Shown in pieces: positions 8,408-16,990 of a DNA stretch of 64,000 nucleotides (position 1 is the stretch's first letter; each line of letters starts with the position of its first letter). The notes below the pieces were generated by a model that did no database searches, was not told where the DNA came from, and was given only the letters and a program-made list of their open reading frames with translations. This stretch comes from Lachnospiraceae bacterium (GTDB lineage Bacteria > Bacillota > Clostridia > Lachnospirales > Lachnospiraceae): NCBI GenBank assembly GCA_009774245.1, contig VSNM01000020.1:1-64000 (forward strand), in the 5' to 3' direction. The translations under genes were made by a program, and so were the position numbers.

Positions 8408-10123
8408 TTATTTCACAAAAAACTCTGCCTTGACATAACCTGTAGTACCATTGTAATCGATCTTATACCATTCGCCCTGATCTTCCAGCAGACTGTAGGA
8501 AGTTCCCGTCTGTGCAGAACCGATGCGATCAGACTCCTGACTGGCCTGACTCCTCACATTGACATTGGTTGTCGCTGTGACTGTGCCGACAACCTCTGTT
8601 GTCGTCTCCTGAACTGTCACAACCTCGAGATAATCACTCTTGATATAGGCTTCCTTGTCCTCGAAAATGACTTTACTCCATCCATTAACCCTGTCTTCAA
8701 TCCGCCGCAGCTCCGTTCCGGCCTGTGCTTTGCCAACCTTGTCCGCTTCCTCACTATCCGAAGAACGCACATTGACTGTATCTGTTGTTCTCACAATCTG
8801 GTTTACTACCTGATTCTGAGGTATTTCTTCACTTTCGTCCGAAGTCTCTGCCGTCTGCGTCTCGCCCGTCTCTGACTGAGGGGTATCTGTCTCAGGAGTG
8901 TCTGTACCATCTCCCTGTGCCTCAAGCTGCGCCAGCGCCACACCAACGGACTCCTTGATCGCAACAGGAAGATCTTCCATAAACTGGTTGAGCTGTTCGT
9001 CTGCCGTTGTTGCCTTTGTATAATCAACATTAATCTTGTTGTACAGATCAACCACATCATCCTGATTTGTGACGAGCTTAAAGGCAGCCTTGATGTTTTC
9101 CTCCGTATCGCCGTCAATCTTCAGGCTTCCATCCTCCGCCGTATAGACATAAAACGCATTCAATCCCGGAGCCTCTGTCTCGATATCCTTGAACTTGACT
9201 TCATATGTCACATACACAAAATAGGAATTTTCCTCCACTCCCGGCTTTGTGTAACATTTAATATTGTCATATTTCTCAATAAACTCACTCTTTTTCTCGT
9301 AAGTGACAATCTCCCGATCTGTATTGTAATCCTTAACCGCTCTGACTGTATCGATATCTCCATCCGCCAGCGCCGTGCAAAAGGTTTGCATCAGCTCATT
9401 GACATCGGCATAGGCATTTTCCGCCAGCGGCTCATTGCTCAGCGCTGCAAGACTGGCTGTATCCGTATGCTCCTCAGTATTCAGGGCCGGATTGTTTACG
9501 GTCCGGCTCTCTCTCTGCGAAGCGATATATGAAATCACTACGGCAATAATGATCGCACACGCCGCAACCGGCAGCAATATCTTTGCGGCATTTATAGCCA
9601 TTCCCTGAATCTGCTCCGACGAGACATCCGATGCCGGTTTCTCGCCGGCTGGTTTGGACTTCGTTTCCTTCTGGTCAGATTCTTTCTGATGAAATTCTTT
9701 CTTCCCCGAAGCTTCTTTCACCACATTCGCCACATTCTCTTTCTGATTCTTATTCTCTGATTTTCCCTTATCTGATTTTATGTTGCTGTCAGCTACCCTT
9801 ACAGCCTTCTGCAACGCAACGGTTTTCTGAGGAGTATCTGGTTTTGTTTTTCCCTCTATCCGCCCTTCTACCCGCTGTTGTTCGTTTTGTTTCTCGTTTT
9901 GTTTCTTCTGCCCGCTCTGTTCCTTTGTATTTTTGTTTTCTGTTTTTTTCTCTGTATGATTCTTATCTTGATCTTCTTTTTTCTTTTCTACTGTATTTTC
10001 TGTCGCATGCTCTGTATTCTTACCCTGATTTTCCGCTTCTGTATTCAGCGCTTCTGTATTTCCGCTTGTATTTGGATTCTGATTGCCTTTCTGCTTGTTT
10101 TTCTTTTTTTTTCTGTTATCCAT
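8408..10123 (-). CDS. Membrane-anchored protein with two SH3b domains
   Basis: The 571-residue protein has a long charged N-terminus (about 1-175) rich in Lys, Glu, Gln and Asn, a single membrane helix near 185-205 (ILLPVAACAIIIAVVISYIA), an extracytoplasmic alpha/beta domain (about 225-395), a Thr/Glu linker and two bacterial SH3 (SH3b) repeats at the C-terminus (TVNVRSSDSEEADKVG and NVNVRSQASQESDRIG). SH3b domains usually bind cell-wall peptide. It is likely a cell-wall-associated sensor or scaffold. The low-complexity cytoplasmic tail is unusual in length. A GGAG ribosome site precedes the ATG. Confidence 0.75.
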   Translation of the reverse strand: MDNRKKKKNKQKGNQNPNTSGNTEALNTEAENQGKNTEHATENTVEKKKEDQDKNHTEKKTENKNTKEQSGQKKQNEKQNEQQRVEGRIEGKTKPDTPQKTVALQKAVRVADSNIKSDKGKSENKNQKENVANVVKEASGKKEFHQKESDQKETKSKPAGEKPASDVSSEQIQGMAINAAKILLPVAACAIIIAVVISYIASQRESRTVNNPALNTEEHTDTASLAALSNEPLAENAYADVNELMQTFCTALADGDIDTVRAVKDYNTDREIVTYEKKSEFIEKYDNIKCYTKPGVEENSYFVYVTYEVKFKDIETEAPGLNAFYVYTAEDGSLKIDGDTEENIKAAFKLVTNQDDVVDLYNKINVDYTKATTADEQLNQFMEDLPVAIKESVGVALAQLEAQGDGTDTPETDTPQSETGETQTAETSDESEEIPQNQVVNQIVRTTDTVNVRSSDSEEADKVGKAQAGTELRRIEDRVNGWSKVIFEDKEAYIKSDYLEVVTVQETTTEVVGTVTATTNVNVRSQASQESDRIGSAQTGTSYSLLEDQGEWYKIDYNGTTGYVKAEFFVK

Positions 10124-10163
10124 CTCTGCTCCTATCCATCACTGTCAAACCCATTGCTGGAAA

Positions 10164-10235
10164 TGCACCCGACAGGAATCGAACCTGCATTAAAGGCGTC
10201 GGAGGCCTCCGTTCTATCCATTAGACTACGGGTGC
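10164..10235 (-). tRNA. tRNA-Arg (anticodon CCG)
   Basis: The minus strand folds into a 72-nt cloverleaf. The acceptor stem pairs GCACCCG with CGGGTGC and the discriminator base is A. The anticodon stem is GAGGC/GCCTT around CTCCGAC, giving anticodon CCG for codon CGG. The T arm carries the standard GGTTCGATTCC. CCA is not encoded. Confidence 0.95.
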
Positions 10236-10299
10236 TGGATATGATTTTCATCACGTCTGTAATCATAACACAATTATTTGCATTTGTCTACAAAATATT

Positions 10300-10665
10300 T
10301 CACGTCTGCCTTTGATATTTTTCACATAGCGCATCAAAGCGAAACACCTGATCCTGTAGAGACTGATAAGCCGCGCTGTCACTCGCTTCAAGCTGATCAA
10401 GAAACTGAAACAGCTTGTCCTGAAGTTTATAGTGCTCCCTCGCATCCACACGGTAAAAATTGGCACTGCGCATGATCTTTTCAAGGTATTTTGCAATCTG
10501 TCTGTCATTTTCCTTTTTCAGGGCATTGTGCAAAAGCTCGATATTATCCACTTCGGGAGAATCTGTCACCTTTGCAAACGTATTGGCCCCGATCGCATAG
10601 TACTCTTCCCCGATCTGATAAATAAACCCTTTCTTTTTATATAGACTTTCCTTAAAATCGCTCAT
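10300..10665 (-). CDS. Conserved hypothetical protein
   Basis: The 121-residue product starts MSDFKESLYKKK; GGAGGA lies five bases upstream of this ATG, so I prefer it to a longer frame. The N-terminal ~40 residues look like a small beta region (GFIYQIGEEYYAIGANTFA), followed by charged helices (LLHNALKKENDRQIAKYLEK and KLQDKLFQFLDQLEASDS). It is soluble, with no recognised domain. It lies between a tRNA and an AlkD-like gene on the same strand. Confidence 0.6.
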   Translation of the reverse strand: MSDFKESLYKKKGFIYQIGEEYYAIGANTFAKVTDSPEVDNIELLHNALKKENDRQIAKYLEKIMRSANFYRVDAREHYKLQDKLFQFLDQLEASDSAAYQSLQDQVFRFDALCEKYQRQT

Positions 10666-10752
10666 ACGGCTCCTCCAAAATTCCCCTGCGCAACTCCTCT
10701 TTTTATGTATTTTTGCAGTTCTTATAAATTTTACCACGAAATCCGTGATTTG

Positions 10753-11583
10753 TCATCCCATTTTCAGGCTTTTCATATATTCCTTTACCTCCAGATCCGG
10801 ATTCAGGGACTCGCGTATTTTCTGCAATGCCTTATTGTATGTCCACGCGTCCATATGACATCCGTCAGAAAGCATCCGCGCGCTCTCATATGGAAAGCAG
10901 ACAAATGTCTCCGCCATAAGCCATGCGGCCGCCATCTGCGCATAGTAGCCCTGGTCAAACGGTCTGTTCAACGTTGTAAGTATTTTCTCCAGGTATGGAT
11001 ACTGCATCCTGGTGCTGACAGAAAGCTCCCGATTGGGGACGCTGTCATTGATGTCCGCCATGCCGACCTTTCTGTTTCTCGCGATTTTCTTATGATCGAT
11101 ATCGTACTTGAGGTACTGGCTTAACAGCAGTATCAGCGCCACCCTGACCTCATACTCCTGCTCCGAGTACAGATAGGGCTGCATAAACTCCCACACCTCA
11201 TCCCGATACTGGTTTGCAAAGGTGAAGGAATTGCAAAAGCTGTCGCACACAGACCAGTTATCAATATGCGGGACAAATGACCTGAGGCACGCAAGTCCCT
11301 CCTCACAGGAGACACCTTTTTTCGCAGTCCCATATCCGATCAGCAGTCCGCGCAGCATCGTCTCCTCAAAATAAACATCCGCATACGCTCCGTCATACCG
11401 CAAAGCTTCCTCCTGCCACTTTGTCTTATTTTCCTTGTCGTTGACGAGGCTCCTGGCAATCCGCCTCAGCTGCGGCAGTCTCACCCCCAGAAGGGGGCTG
11501 GCCCCAGGTATGAGGCCTGCCGAAAAATCCCTGTATTTCTCATCAGCGTATTGTGCCAGTATCTCTCTGATTTCTTCTCTCAT
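10753..11583 (-). CDS. DNA alkylation repair protein, AlkD-like HEAT-repeat family
   Basis: The 276-residue protein is built of HEAT-like helical pairs. Features of the AlkD-like family include GVRLPQLRRIARSL near residue 33, FVPHIDNWSVCDSFCNSF around 105-120, and AAAWLMAETFVCFP near 220. AlkD flips out and removes alkylated purines without base intercalation; some relatives lack activity, so glycosylase function is inferred. A GGGGA ribosome site precedes the ATG. Confidence 0.8.
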   Translation of the reverse strand: MREEIREILAQYADEKYRDFSAGLIPGASPLLGVRLPQLRRIARSLVNDKENKTKWQEEALRYDGAYADVYFEETMLRGLLIGYGTAKKGVSCEEGLACLRSFVPHIDNWSVCDSFCNSFTFANQYRDEVWEFMQPYLYSEQEYEVRVALILLLSQYLKYDIDHKKIARNRKVGMADINDSVPNRELSVSTRMQYPYLEKILTTLNRPFDQGYYAQMAAAWLMAETFVCFPYESARMLSDGCHMDAWTYNKALQKIRESLNPDLEVKEYMKSLKMG

Positions 11584-11634
11584 CTGTCCCCACCACTATT
11601 ACGGCACTGCCGTCCGCTGTCACAGCGCGCTTTG

Positions 11635-13632
11635 CTATTGATTGCCGCCGCTCTTCCTGTACTGTGCCGGTGTCATGCCCATTTTCTTCTTGAAAATGCG
11701 GTTAAAATGCTCCACGTTGGGATAACCGACTGCCATGGCCACATTCTCCACAGTCATATTTCCGTTTCTGAGCAGCGTCTTTGCCTTCTTCATACGTATG
11801 TTGATCAAAATATCGCCGAAGGTTTTTCCCGACTTCTCATGAATATACTTGCTCAGATAAGGCTCTGACAGATGAAAATGCTCCGCAACATCGCTGAGCG
11901 CAGTCGCCTGATAGTTTGCCTGGATATAATTCAGAATCTCCATCATGCGCTCATCCTGACACGCCTCGTTCTCCTGAATCTGCGGAAGCTTGTTGACACT
12001 GACACAGAGCGCGTGTATCGACGCCTTGATAATATCATCGTCCATGCCGACACCCCAGAATTTCTCGCCATTGCAGGTAACACTCACATAGGCGATCGCC
12101 TTTGACGAAGAACCCTTTGTAAGCGCATGCTCCTCGTAGTCGGACAACTGATAGCTGACGCCAAAATACTGCTTGATCGTGTTGCTCACCGCATCAAGAC
12201 GTCCGTTCCCATTCGCGTCCACCGTCGTCTTCCTGTCGCCGCAGGTGATCACTGCCTCCGCCATAATGCCGTCAACCTGCTTGAAATGACACTCGTCGAT
12301 CCGGAACAGCGGCGTGTTATCCACATAATTTTCACAGAAAATATCATAAACCCACTGCGGGGAGAGCACTTTATGCTCCTGGTCGGAAACATCCTTCACG
12401 AGATATCCAACCTCCTCGCGCATGGCATAGGGCAGGGAGATACCATAGTTCTGTTTCAGGATATAGTTCACACCGCCTTTGCCCGACTGGCTGTTGATGC
12501 GTATCACGTCGGCATCATAATTTCTGCCCACATCCTTGGGATCAACCGGCAGATACGGCACTGTCCACTTGTCTGTATTTTTCTCCTCACGCCACTGCAT
12601 TCCCTTGGCAATCGCGTCCTGATGGGAGCCGGAAAAAGCTGTGAATACAAGATCTCCTGAGTACGGCTGCCTCTCATGGACTCTCATGCGCGTGAAGAGC
12701 TCATATTTCTCCCGAATCTCGGACATATTGGAGAAGTCAAGCTTCGGATCAACCCCATGGGAGAACATATTCATCGCCACCGTGACCAGGTCCACATTTC
12801 CCGTCCGCTCACCGTTTCCAAACAGTGTCCCCTCCACGCGGTCTGCACCCGCAAGAACGCTGAGCTCCGCATCACATACACCGCAGCCGCGGTCATTGTG
12901 CGGATGCACGGAAAGCACCACTGCATCCCTGTATTTCAGATTTTTGTGAATATATTCTACCTGTGTGGCAAACACATGCGGCATGGCGTTCTCAACTGTC
13001 GTCGGGATGTTGATGATCACCTTTTTGTCCGGTGTCGGCTGCCAGATATCAAGCACTGCATTGCATACCTCAACCGCGTAGTCGACCTCTGTGCCATGGA
13101 AGCTCTCAGGGCTGTACTCGAAGGAGAAATTTCCATCGGTCTCTGATGCAAGCTGCTTTAACAGCTCTGCACCGTCTGTCGCGATCTTCTTGATCTCCTC
13201 CCTGCTCTTTTTAAAGACCTGTTCGCGCTGTGCCACCGAGGTTGAGTTATAGAGATGAATCACTGCATGCGGAGCGCCCTTGACCGCCTCAAAGGTCTTC
13301 TTGATAATGTGCTCCCTCGCCTGCGTGAGCACCTGTACTGTCACGTCGTCAGGTATCATATTTCTTTCTATCAAAGCACGCATAAACTCATACTCGGTCT
13401 CCGATGCCGCCGGAAAACCGACCTCGATCTCCTTAAAGCCGATCTCGACAAGCATCTCAAAAAACTGCAATTTCTCGTCCAGACTCATCGGCTCGATCAG
13501 CGCCTGATTACCGTCCCTTAAATCAACAGAACACCAGATCGGCGGTGCTGTGATCGCGTCCTTCTTCACCCAGTCATATGTACAGACTGGCGGTAAAAAA
13601 TAAGATTTCTCATACTTACTTGCATTTTTCAT
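11635..13632 (-). CDS. leuA: 2-isopropylmalate synthase with C-terminal AraC-type DNA-binding domain
   Basis: Residues 1-~400 form the LeuA TIM barrel, which condenses acetyl-CoA with 2-ketoisovalerate in the first step of leucine synthesis. Metal and catalytic motifs are present: WCSVDLRDGNQAL, GFKEIEVGFPAAS and SVHPHNDRG. Residues ~430-550 match the LeuA allosteric leucine-binding region (VDANGNGRLDAVSNTI, GSSSKAIAYVSV). Beyond the normal end, residues ~563-660 are a full AraC/XylS double helix-turn-helix (ALSDVAEHFHLSEPYLSKYI, then TVENVAMAVGYPNVEHFNRI and MTPAQYRKS). There is no frame break, and a GGAGG site precedes the ATG. It is preceded by a T-box leader. The enzyme part is secure; a regulatory role of the fusion is inferred. 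Confidence 0.93.
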   Translation of the reverse strand: MKNASKYEKSYFLPPVCTYDWVKKDAITAPPIWCSVDLRDGNQALIEPMSLDEKLQFFEMLVEIGFKEIEVGFPAASETEYEFMRALIERNMIPDDVTVQVLTQAREHIIKKTFEAVKGAPHAVIHLYNSTSVAQREQVFKKSREEIKKIATDGAELLKQLASETDGNFSFEYSPESFHGTEVDYAVEVCNAVLDIWQPTPDKKVIINIPTTVENAMPHVFATQVEYIHKNLKYRDAVVLSVHPHNDRGCGVCDAELSVLAGADRVEGTLFGNGERTGNVDLVTVAMNMFSHGVDPKLDFSNMSEIREKYELFTRMRVHERQPYSGDLVFTAFSGSHQDAIAKGMQWREEKNTDKWTVPYLPVDPKDVGRNYDADVIRINSQSGKGGVNYILKQNYGISLPYAMREEVGYLVKDVSDQEHKVLSPQWVYDIFCENYVDNTPLFRIDECHFKQVDGIMAEAVITCGDRKTTVDANGNGRLDAVSNTIKQYFGVSYQLSDYEEHALTKGSSSKAIAYVSVTCNGEKFWGVGMDDDIIKASIHALCVSVNKLPQIQENEACQDERMMEILNYIQANYQATALSDVAEHFHLSEPYLSKYIHEKSGKTFGDILINIRMKKAKTLLRNGNMTVENVAMAVGYPNVEHFNRIFKKKMGMTPAQYRKSGGNQ

Positions 13633-13687
13633 GTCCTACAACCTCCACATTGATATGATTTTTCAAACTGCTGCATCGGCACGACAC

Positions 13688-13734
13688 AAAAAGTCTTTCG
13701 CCTCCACAACATCCCTGCTGTAGAGACGAAAGAC
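13688..13734 (-). terminator. T-box terminator upstream of leuA
   Basis: On the minus strand a long stem (arms GTCTTTCGTC and GGCGAAAGAC) is followed by five T residues. It overlaps the downstream side of the T-box antiterminator, as in T-box leaders. Confidence 0.85.
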
Positions 13735-13985
13735 CTTACTATTCTTTCGCGGTACCACTCTACTTCATGATCTTATAAAAACTATAAGAACATACCCTCA
13801 TCAGCACTATCATGCCTTTCCCTGATAACGGTGGGTGCTCCGTTATGTCCTACTGATCTCTCATCCGACCGGTTCAGACATACAGCTCCAAGACGAGTTC
13901 GCCATACTTCCCATACTGCCTCGCAGCCAGCGGCAGCTCTCTGAAATGTTCGGTATCACTACTACTTCTTTTCCTTGCCATTTTC
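13735..13985 (-). promoter_or_regulatory. T-box riboswitch, probably leucine-specific
   Basis: The minus strand carries the T-box core AGAGTGGTACCGCG at 13748-13761. Upstream is a Stem I region with the conserved CAGAGAGC and an apical region. A GAACTCG segment on the 3' side of Stem I could hold the specifier CTC (13895-13897), a leucine codon. T-boxes bind uncharged tRNA and prevent termination, so leuA should rise when leucine is short. The specifier is read by eye and is the least certain part; the T-box itself is clear. Confidence 0.88.
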
Positions 13986-13998
13986 TATTTACTTCTCC

Positions 13999-14027
13999 AT
14001 AGTAACATGATTTGGGGCATATTGCAA
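13999..14027 (-). promoter_or_regulatory. Promoter of the leuA T-box leader
   Basis: TTGCAA (-35) and TACTAT (-10) are separated by 17 bp on the minus strand, just upstream of Stem I of the T-box. Confidence 0.55.
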
Positions 14028-14077
14028 CCCATTAAAATTAATCATTTTTATTGATATTTTTTATTATTCATAGATTA

Positions 14078-15901
14078 TCAACATAATGTCAGTCCCAGAT
14101 AACCTGCCCTGCAGTCCCATCCCTTCAGGCGCTCCGGCAGCAGTACCATTCCGCCCATATTTCTCTGATATGCCCATGTTGCTCCTGTGTATCCCAAAAG
14201 CTCTGGCAGGATATTATAAAGCGCATCATCGTCAAGCGTCGTCTCCATAATATGCAGACTATCCTGCTCTGTCCGGTACATCAGCACTGCCTTTGCGGGA
14301 TTTTGCGCCGCTGTACTCTTTGTCAGCAAAAGTGTACGTCCACCGCAGAGCTGATTTTCCCTGATGGCATAAGCGATCGCATTCTCATCCCACTCTACAT
14401 ATCCTTCACCCTCAAAAAACTGATCCCTTACAGCTTTATACTCCTTTTCATTTGCATCAGAAACCACCCAGCCGCCAATCATATCCGGCCTGTCCCTGCC
14501 ATCCAGCTCCTCTGCGACCTCCAGCGCACAGTCATCTGTCACCAAAACAGGTGTATGCGCAGCCGCAGCGCAGCGTCCGGCATAGATCCAGCAGGGACTC
14601 TCACCAAAAGCATCCGCAAATCCGCGCTTCTCATAATACTCCTGCAGATCCCTGTCGGCCGGCTGCAGAATCAGCGGTTCACCATATTTCTGTGCAGCAT
14701 ATTTGATGATTTCCAGCGCATAACCCTTCTTTCTGTATTCGGGTAACGTGGCAACCGCATAGACATATCTGGCCTTTTCTTTTTTGCCATTGACCATCAC
14801 CTGTACCGGCAGCAGACTTGCCATCGACACAGGGCGGTTGTCCTGATAGATCACGTACATATTTTCCCGTTCAAAGCGATTGTCCATATACAATGCGATA
14901 TATGCCCTGTCATCCCCAAAACACCGGTTCCATATCTCAGTAATGGCCTCCCGCTCTGTCTCGTCCGCAAAAACGACATGACTTTCAACCGCTCTGTACT
15001 TCCTCAACAGTCTATCCGGATAGTAGGACAATTTTGCCCTCCGGAGTCCCTGATCGCCTGTGTCCTCCTCACGGTTTACATACTGAAAAGCCTGCATCTC
15101 GTGCAGAACAAACTGCTGGTTGATCATTGGGTATGCACCCTGCAGATCTGGAAACGCCTTCTCAAAATGAACGACAAATGTATCTTCATTCAATGGCTCT
15201 CCAATCGTAAATGCGACAAGTTCCCCACCCTTATACAGGACACCTCCGCAAAGTCCAAGCTCTCCAAAATGAGAGAAGGCCACTTCCATGGCACTGATCT
15301 CCTGCTCCATTCCGTCATTCCACTTCTCAGCGCGCATGGCCATCCATTCCTTTGCCATCCTGCGGCACTCCGGTATCTCCTTCTGTGTCATCCGCTTATA
15401 CTGCCAGTCACCCTCATCCATGAAACGGGCAATATGGTTTCGCTTGCCATGCAATTTCTTCCCCCTCAACGAAGTGAGCTTTTCCACGGTATAAACATAG
15501 TCAAATGCATCCCTGTCCGCACCGACCTCAAACTCCCCTGGAAACCATTCGATCAACTGTGACCGCCCCTCTTCCGTGACTGGACACAGATGCAGCCTGT
15601 AGCCATGCACTGCACATATTTTTTGCAGATGCGCGATCATGGATTTTTTGTCGCCATTTCCAAACGGAAAAGAATACCGGACACGCTCCTGCTCCCTGTA
15701 TTTGATCACTCCGCATCCATAAGCGCACCCCACCTGCACATCATACGCCTTCGCCCAGATATAATTATTGGCAAAAGTGTACTCACAGGCATCCAGCCTG
15801 TCCTCTTTTAATTTCTCATTCATCCAATTCCTGTCATCCATCGATATCGGATGAAAGCCTAATTTTTCCTGATCCAACATATGAGATTCCATCCTGTTCA
15901 C
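14078..15901 (-). CDS. DUF2156 domain fused to a GNAT acetyltransferase
   Basis: Residues 1-~310 match DUF2156, the acyl-tRNA-fold half found alone or in lysyl-phosphatidylglycerol synthases (FANNYIWAKAYDVQ, HGKRNHIARFMDEG, MINQQFVLHEMQ). From ~315 the protein continues as a GNAT N-acetyltransferase with YVYAVATLPEYRKKGYALEI as its acetyl-CoA loop, then a further ~150-residue region. DUF2156 proteins and GNATs share the fold, so this may be a tandem aminoacyl- or acyltransferase. The substrate is unknown. A second Met at residue 8, with GGA seven bases upstream, is an equally likely start. There are no membrane helices, unlike MprF. Confidence 0.75.
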   Translation of the reverse strand: MNRMESHMLDQEKLGFHPISMDDRNWMNEKLKEDRLDACEYTFANNYIWAKAYDVQVGCAYGCGVIKYREQERVRYSFPFGNGDKKSMIAHLQKICAVHGYRLHLCPVTEEGRSQLIEWFPGEFEVGADRDAFDYVYTVEKLTSLRGKKLHGKRNHIARFMDEGDWQYKRMTQKEIPECRRMAKEWMAMRAEKWNDGMEQEISAMEVAFSHFGELGLCGGVLYKGGELVAFTIGEPLNEDTFVVHFEKAFPDLQGAYPMINQQFVLHEMQAFQYVNREEDTGDQGLRRAKLSYYPDRLLRKYRAVESHVVFADETEREAITEIWNRCFGDDRAYIALYMDNRFERENMYVIYQDNRPVSMASLLPVQVMVNGKKEKARYVYAVATLPEYRKKGYALEIIKYAAQKYGEPLILQPADRDLQEYYEKRGFADAFGESPCWIYAGRCAAAAHTPVLVTDDCALEVAEELDGRDRPDMIGGWVVSDANEKEYKAVRDQFFEGEGYVEWDENAIAYAIRENQLCGGRTLLLTKSTAAQNPAKAVLMYRTEQDSLHIMETTLDDDALYNILPELLGYTGATWAYQRNMGGMVLLPERLKGWDCRAGYLGLTLC

Positions 15902-16020
15902 AAATCAATAAATTGTCAAAAAAAATATAAAATTTCTATTGATTATCTGACAATTTTGTACTAACATAGTATGTGGGTTATTTTTATTATTCAAACAAAC
16001 TTAACAAAGGAGGTAACGGT

Positions 16021-16290
16021 ATGGAAGGCTTAAAAAATATCATGGAGGATGATGTGGAAGAACAGTTGAATCGTCTGCTTCCCACAATGCCAAATATTTG
16101 TTCCTGTGAAATATGCCGACTGGACATGGCAACCTACGCATTAAACCGATTGAAGCCTAATTATGTAAGGACTAACACCGGTGCATTATTTCACAAAGTA
16201 AATACCTCATCTACCCAGGCAAAAACTGAAATTCTCACTGCTGTTGTCACAGCAATCAATGTAATAGGTGCCCATCCCCATCATGACTGA
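16021..16290 (+). CDS. ComFB-like late competence family protein
   Basis: The 89-residue product resembles the ComFB family (CEICRLDMATYALNRLKPNYV, then ILTAVVTAINVIGAHP). The paired Cys and the LDxxAxALNxLxPxYV motif fit that family; the biochemical role is unknown, and relatives occur outside competence operons. An AAAGGAGG site lies seven bases before the ATG, which sets this start over an upstream in-frame Met. It is divergent from the DUF2156-GNAT gene. Confidence 0.75.
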   Translation: MEGLKNIMEDDVEEQLNRLLPTMPNICSCEICRLDMATYALNRLKPNYVRTNTGALFHKVNTSSTQAKTEILTAVVTAINVIGAHPHHD

Positions 16291-16308
16291 ACACATCCGG
16301 CAAACGCC

Positions 16309-16965
16309 TTATATATTTTTTTCACAAATATCATTCAGACAACACCTGTCACAATATGGCTTTTTCCGCGCCGTACATACCTCGCGTCCATGGTCAACCA
16401 GTCTGTGGCAGAACTGATTGCCCTCCTCAGGCGGAATCAGTTCCCACAACGCCATCTCCACCTTTTTTGGTTCTTTTATGTGATCAACCAGTCCCATGCG
16501 GTTCGTGAGCCGGATACAATGTGTGTCCGTCACGATCGCAGGTTTGCCAAACACATCTCCTATAATCAGGTTCGCACTCTTTCTGCCCACTCCCGGAAGC
16601 TTTAACAGCGTGTCAAAATCATCCGGCACCCTGCAGTCAAAATCATCGCGAAGCATCCTCATGCATCCGCTGATATCACGCGCCTTGCTGTGTCCCAGTC
16701 CGCACGGCCTGACAATGCGCTCGATCTCCTCGACATCTGCGTCCGCGAGCGCCTCGATGGTCGGATATTCCTCGTACAATCCCTTTACCACCACATTGAC
16801 TCTCGCATCGGTACACTGTGCCGCGAGGCGCACGCTCACCAGAAGCTTCCACGCCTCGTTGTAATCCAGTGTACAGTCAGAGTCAGGATACTCCTTTTTG
16901 AGGCGCTCTATGATCGCGAGCGCCAGCACCTTCTTTTTCTTTTTGCTTTTACTTTTTGTTCCCAT
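16309..16965 (-). CDS. nth: Endonuclease III
   Basis: Nth removes oxidised pyrimidines and nicks abasic sites. The 218-residue protein has the helix-hairpin-helix LLKLPGVGRKSANLIIGD with the catalytic Lys, and the catalytic Asp in AIVTDTHCIRL. A C-terminal [4Fe-4S] cluster motif (CTARKKPYCDRCCLNDIC, with an earlier Cys) is intact. The N-terminus is lysine rich (SKSKKKKK). It lies just downstream of hisS in the same direction. Confidence 0.93.
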   Translation of the reverse strand: MGTKSKSKKKKKVLALAIIERLKKEYPDSDCTLDYNEAWKLLVSVRLAAQCTDARVNVVVKGLYEEYPTIEALADADVEEIERIVRPCGLGHSKARDISGCMRMLRDDFDCRVPDDFDTLLKLPGVGRKSANLIIGDVFGKPAIVTDTHCIRLTNRMGLVDHIKEPKKVEMALWELIPPEEGNQFCHRLVDHGREVCTARKKPYCDRCCLNDICEKNI

Positions 16966-16990
16966 CTTATCTTTCCCGATTATTGTGCTT

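Noticed and set aside
9631..10224. Plus-strand frame rich in Phe, Leu and Ser opposite the SH3b gene
   Set aside because: It is the shadow of the Lys/Glu-rich coding strand, whose complement reads as hydrophobic; it also runs into the tRNA gene.
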